DNA from: Bdellovibrionales bacterium
GTDB taxonomy: Bacteria; Bdellovibrionota; Bdellovibrionia; Bdellovibrionales; UBA1609
DNA: 62,305 nucleotides
Direction: 5' to 3'
NCBI GenBank assembly: GCA_020630675.1
Contig: JAHDIR010000009.1
Location: 17,876-80,180 of the forward strand
Position 1 is the stretch's first letter. Every line of letters starts with the position of its first letter. This document shows, piece after piece, positions 59,505-62,305 of the stretch. The notes under the pieces are model-generated. The model was not told the origin of the DNA. It saw nothing but the letters and a program-made list of their open reading frames with translations, and did no database searches. Made by a program: the position numbers and the translations under genes.

Positions 59505-60466
59505 TGTACTAAAACCTCACCTGTTTTTAAAACCTGACCTGAAATTCTTTTTTTTGTCGTTAAATTTTGAACCCAAACAGACTGCCCAACTCGTCCAATG
59601 GCTTGAGCCACTCCTTGCGTAGTCATTTGAAAGCCATTATTTTTATAAATAAGTTTAACGGCATCACCTCTTTGAAAGAGAATTTTATTCACCAAAGAAG
59701 AGGCTTTTAAAATATCTCCAGCCATTAAATATTGACGAGTTGATTTGTTGGACAGGTCTTGAAGGTCGAGTAACCCTCCCCTAACTTTATCCATATTTCT
59801 ATAACTTAAAGCTAACCATTCAGGCTTTAAAGAAACCCCTTTAGCCACATTACGCTTGAGAGTAAGGACTAGCTTTTGTGTTTGTGCCTGCCCCATTACC
59901 CAAAGTGAAGAAGGTCCTTTAACCTGAGGAAAAACAATTTGGCTTGAAAAACGGCCATTCGGTAAACTTTTTGAAGTTTGAATATACCAGCTTTTATTTT
60001 CATGCCTTGGCTCTAATTCTGGTAAAGTTATTTTTTCTAAAACAAATTTACAACTCGAACACTGCCCTCTCCACTGGCGTCTCAGCTGCCAGGCCACTGT
60101 CGATTCTTTCACCGCTAAACCTTCATGAGTAATTTTTAGTTTTAGAGGGATCTGAAAATTAACACTTTCTAAAAAAGGGTGTTCTTTTTTGAGCCCTATT
60201 AATTTTTGCACAATTTGTTGGCGCGAAAACTCATGGCTCATATTTTCTTTGGCCACCGAAAATACAATTTTTGCTAACCACTCATGACCTCCAAAGTTAT
60301 TGTTAGAGTCTATGATGTCAGCTAAAAAAATTTTAATTGAAGGGCTTCCTCCCACTGATATTTTTTTCTTCAACTTAATACTTTCTGCACGCAAAGATAC
60401 AAAAAATAAAAAGCAAACAAAAAAAACAAAAGAAGGTTTTCTAAAAATATTTATATATAAACTCAA
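59501..60466 (-). CDS. flgA: P-ring assembly chaperone FlgA
   Basis: A 321-residue periplasmic protein needed for FlgI assembly. The signal sequence is at the N-terminus (about 12-28). The C-terminal SAF/ChapFlgA domain shows VAKGVSLKPEWLALSYRNMD, AGDILKASSLVNKILFQRGD, IYKNNGFQMTTQGVAQAIGR and VWVQNLTTKKRISGQVLKTG. The start is TTG, supported by AAGGTGAT just upstream and by the 4-bp gap to flgG. No Met is available nearby. Confidence 0.92.
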   Translation of the reverse strand: MSLYINIFRKPSFVFFVCFLFFVSLRAESIKLKKKISVGGSPSIKIFLADIIDSNNNFGGHEWLAKIVFSVAKENMSHEFSRQQIVQKLIGLKKEHPFLESVNFQIPLKLKITHEGLAVKESTVAWQLRRQWRGQCSSCKFVLEKITLPELEPRHENKSWYIQTSKSLPNGRFSSQIVFPQVKGPSSLWVMGQAQTQKLVLTLKRNVAKGVSLKPEWLALSYRNMDKVRGGLLDLQDLSNKSTRQYLMAGDILKASSLVNKILFQRGDAVKLIYKNNGFQMTTQGVAQAIGRVGQSVWVQNLTTKKRISGQVLKTGEVLVQ

Positions 60467-60470
60467 CCTA

Positions 60471-61256
60471 TCACCTTAACCCGTTCACATATTGCAACAT
60501 TTGATCAGAAGCCTGAATCACTTTAGAGTTTGATTCATAAGCTCTTTGAGCCGTAATCATATTCACCATCTCATCGACGATATTCACATTACTTTGCTCA
60601 AGCTGACCTTGAGCCAACATACCCATTTGATTTTGCCCCGGGACACCCTGCTGGGGCTTGCCACTGGATCGAGTAGGAATAAATACATTTTTACCAACCC
60701 CTTTTAGACCGGCTGGGTTAACAAAATTTGCCAACTCAATCTGCCCGACGGTTTCCACTTCAGCATCATAACCTTGAATCACTCGTACCGCTCCATCTCC
60801 TGCAATTTCCACTTGTGTTGTGTTTTGCGGAATCGTAATTCCTGGCATTAAAATATGACCATTACTATCTTTAATCACTCCATCAGCATCTTTTTTAAAA
60901 GAACCGTCACGAGTGTAACCAATTTCACCATTTGGTAATTGCACCATAAAAAAACCTTTTCCTTGAATTTCAAGGTCAAAAGGCGCTTGCGTCAGTTTTG
61001 TTGAGCCCTGCATATAGTCTCGGGCGATCGCACTTGTTTTTACGCCTAAACCAACCTGCACACCTGTTGGCGAACGAGACAAATTACCTGTTGTAGCCCC
61101 TGGTTCTTTTTGAGTTTGGTAAATTAAATCTTCAAACTCGGCCCTAGATTTTTTAAAACCTGTGGTTGATACGTTTGCCATATTATGGGCAATCGTGTCC
61201 ATATTGGTCTGTTGAGCCTTCATTCCTGTCGCTGCAGTATTTAATGATTTAATCAT
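60471..61256 (-). CDS. flgG: flagellar distal rod protein FlgG
   Basis: A 261-residue rod protein with MIKSLNTAATGMKAQQTNMD, TIAHNMANVSTTGFKKSRAE, then LQIQGKGFFMVQLPNGEIGY-like text (as FDLEIQGKGFFMV) and the C-terminal VNMITAQRAYESNSKVIQAS, DQMLQYVNGL, all diagnostic. Family length is 260-262. The ATG has GGGGAG. Second gene of the operon after flgF. Confidence 0.97.
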   Translation of the reverse strand: MIKSLNTAATGMKAQQTNMDTIAHNMANVSTTGFKKSRAEFEDLIYQTQKEPGATTGNLSRSPTGVQVGLGVKTSAIARDYMQGSTKLTQAPFDLEIQGKGFFMVQLPNGEIGYTRDGSFKKDADGVIKDSNGHILMPGITIPQNTTQVEIAGDGAVRVIQGYDAEVETVGQIELANFVNPAGLKGVGKNVFIPTRSSGKPQQGVPGQNQMGMLAQGQLEQSNVNIVDEMVNMITAQRAYESNSKVIQASDQMLQYVNGLR

Positions 61257-61279
61257 TGTGCCTTTCTCCCCTTATCTTT

Positions 61280-62089
61280 TTAAGACTTTGGAACTTCGTT
61301 GACTAATTTGCCATTCATTTGATCAAAAGCTTTGATAATGTCTTGTGTACTTTCAAACACACGAGTGGCGGCAATCATATCTGTCATTTCATTCACTATA
61401 TTTATGTTCGATTTTTCTATGAAGCCTTGGTAAGTTTGCGTTTTTGTGGCTTGGGCCAACTCAGGGTTCATACCATCTTTTATTCTATAAAGACTTGATC
61501 CTTCTTTAGCTAAAGCATCAAAATTTCCAGCCTCAACCATGGAGATTTTTCCTTTAAACTCTCCTTTTGAGTAAACCTCTCCCATATAAGAGATGGTCAC
61601 CTGTGAACCATCAATTTTAATTTTTCGATCTTCAACAGGTATATCTTCGTCGGTAGCGCTCAAAACATTATGACCTTCTTTCGTCACTAAATAACCATTT
61701 TCATCCATTTTAAGAGCACCATTTCGGGTATAACGTATTCCTGCTGAGGTCGATACTTCGATAAGCCCCTTCCCTTCTAAACCTATATCCAAAGGATTGC
61801 CTGTGTCTTGCAAAGCCCCTTGCTCTAAGTTTGTGTAAGTGCCACTAGCATCTACATAACTTCGATCATAAGCTCGGATATCATTAAAGCTATCGATACT
61901 GGCTGGGTAACGGTGAAACTGAAAAGAGTCTGGTGTTTTTTCAAGGTCAGTCAGGTATTCATTAAACACTTGTTTGTTGCCTTTAAAGCCGGCCGTATTA
62001 GCGTTAGCTATATTATTCGCCACCGTGTCTAACCTTCTACTTTGAGCGATCGCTCCTGTTAATGCTGTATATATTCCTTTATTGCTCAT
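61280..62089 (-). CDS. flgF: flagellar proximal rod protein FlgF
   Basis: A 269-residue rod protein. N-terminal GIYTALTGAIAQSRRLDTVA, NNIANANTAGFKGNKQVF, middle LDIGLEGKGLIEVSTSAGIR, C-terminal NIVNEMTDMIAATRVFESTQ, DIIKAFDQMNGKL. First gene of the flgF-flgG-flgA-flgH-flgI operon, with a sigma-54 promoter about 24 bp upstream of the ATG and an AGGAGA Shine-Dalgarno. Confidence 0.95.
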   Translation of the reverse strand: MSNKGIYTALTGAIAQSRRLDTVANNIANANTAGFKGNKQVFNEYLTDLEKTPDSFQFHRYPASIDSFNDIRAYDRSYVDASGTYTNLEQGALQDTGNPLDIGLEGKGLIEVSTSAGIRYTRNGALKMDENGYLVTKEGHNVLSATDEDIPVEDRKIKIDGSQVTISYMGEVYSKGEFKGKISMVEAGNFDALAKEGSSLYRIKDGMNPELAQATKTQTYQGFIEKSNINIVNEMTDMIAATRVFESTQDIIKAFDQMNGKLVNEVPKS

Positions 62090-62112
62090 AAAAATCTCCT
62101 AAACACATACAG

Positions 62113-62128
62113 AGCAAGGGCTATGCCA
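62113..62128 (-). promoter_or_regulatory. sigma-54 promoter of flgF operon
   Basis: Minus-strand TGGCATA-GCCC-TTGCT, a full match to TGGCAYR-N4-TTGCW with GG-N10-GC spacing. Predicted start near 62102 leaves a 13-nt leader that just contains the Shine-Dalgarno. Confidence 0.85.
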
Positions 62129-62249
62129 CAAAGCCCAGACTTAAATATAAATTTGAATTAATTTTGTAAATACCTCTAAAGGTTTATTTAATTTAAGTCG
62201 TTAGTAAAAAAATTCTGTAAAGTTTTACACTCCCCCTCACTTACATCTA

Positions 62250-62295
62250 GTCAAAACTTTCCTAGCCCGCAAAGTTTTGACGATAGAACCGTCAA
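62250..62295. promoter_or_regulatory. upstream activator dyad for the flgF sigma-54 promoter
   Basis: GTCAAAACTTT-N10-AAAGTTTTGAC (62250-62281) is a perfect 11-bp dyad. Its arm centres are 21 bp apart, about two helical turns. It overlaps a second dyad TTGACG-N7-CGTCAA (62277-62295). Both lie about 150-190 bp upstream of the predicted transcription start, as expected for an NtrC-type flagellar activator. Confidence 0.65.
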
Positions 62296-62305
62296 CAAAA
62301 ATTAG

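Noticed and set aside
1-62305. tRNA or rRNA genes, CRISPR arrays, insertion sequences, prophage or integrase genes
   Set aside because: Read through all intergenic stretches. None had the expected structures, repeats or protein motifs.

Overview
This is an AT-rich (visibly below 45% GC) chromosomal window from a motile, Gram-negative, diderm bacterium. The gene mix is Pal/CpoB lipoproteins, P- and L-ring genes, a FliW-CsrA pair, two short flagellins, an MSHA-like type IV pilus, many lipoproteins and very large secreted proteins. This fits the Bdellovibrionota (Bdellovibrio-like bacteria) best, but the placement is an inference from content and style, not from a database match. I see no rRNA, tRNA, CRISPR array, insertion sequence or phage gene.

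Layout. (1) 1-16,000 is mostly core: smpB, rsmA, tsaD, a cpoB/DUF4398/pal envelope operon, exported proteins (one hydrolase-like protein without its nucleophile, one protein with evenly spaced cysteines), a DUF2802 membrane protein, and a histidine kinase-response regulator-rsmD-coaD-aspC operon. (2) 14,435-17,174 is a small operon (TPR protein, two unknowns, GT9 glycosyltransferase) behind a strong sigma-54 promoter. (3) 17,353-21,105 holds late flagellar genes: fliT-like, fliS, fliD, flaG, and fliC with a near-perfect sigma-28 promoter. (4) 21,484-35,743 is an MSHA-like type IV pilus locus split into two divergent hubs. Each hub has a paralogous pilin facing an ExeA/MshM-like ATPase, and each intergenic region holds two copies of the palindrome AATAAA-N5-TTTATT. 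Together the hubs encode the extension ATPase, platform protein, PilM/N/O/P-like proteins, secretin, TPR protein and six pilin-like proteins. (5) A second flagellin at 35,781-36,608 closes the pilus locus, so the pilus lies between the two flagellins. (6) 36,749-44,286 is mixed: meaB, a membrane-anchored low-complexity protein, hldE-type adenylyltransferase, RDD protein, rsmE, prmA, a lipoprotein and a FlgT-like exported protein. (7) 44,283-51,595 is a two-gene operon for a 1,292-residue exported protein of unknown function and an S8 subtilase of about 1,145 residues. (8) 51,741-62,305 is the main flagellar block on the minus strand: flgF-flgG-flgA-flgH-flgI, flgJ, flgM-flgN-flgK-flgL, csrA, fliW.

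Regulation readable from sequence. A sigma-54 promoter with an upstream dyad precedes flgF, and a second one precedes the TPR-GT9 operon. Sigma-28 promoters precede both flagellins. flgM (anti-sigma-28), csrA and fliW are all present. The most interesting item is a structured stretch between flgI and flgJ: a domain of about 146 nt closed by a long-range stem followed by nine T residues. It carries four GGA motifs, one displayed in a perfect GTGCA-GGA-TGCAC hairpin. It looks like a CsrA-binding (CsrB/RsmZ-type) RNA or an attenuator placed inside the flagellar operon that also encodes CsrA and FliW. Other unexplained signals are the four shared operator-like palindromes of the pilus hubs and a 16-nt sequence that makes the two flagellin mRNA leaders complementary to each other.
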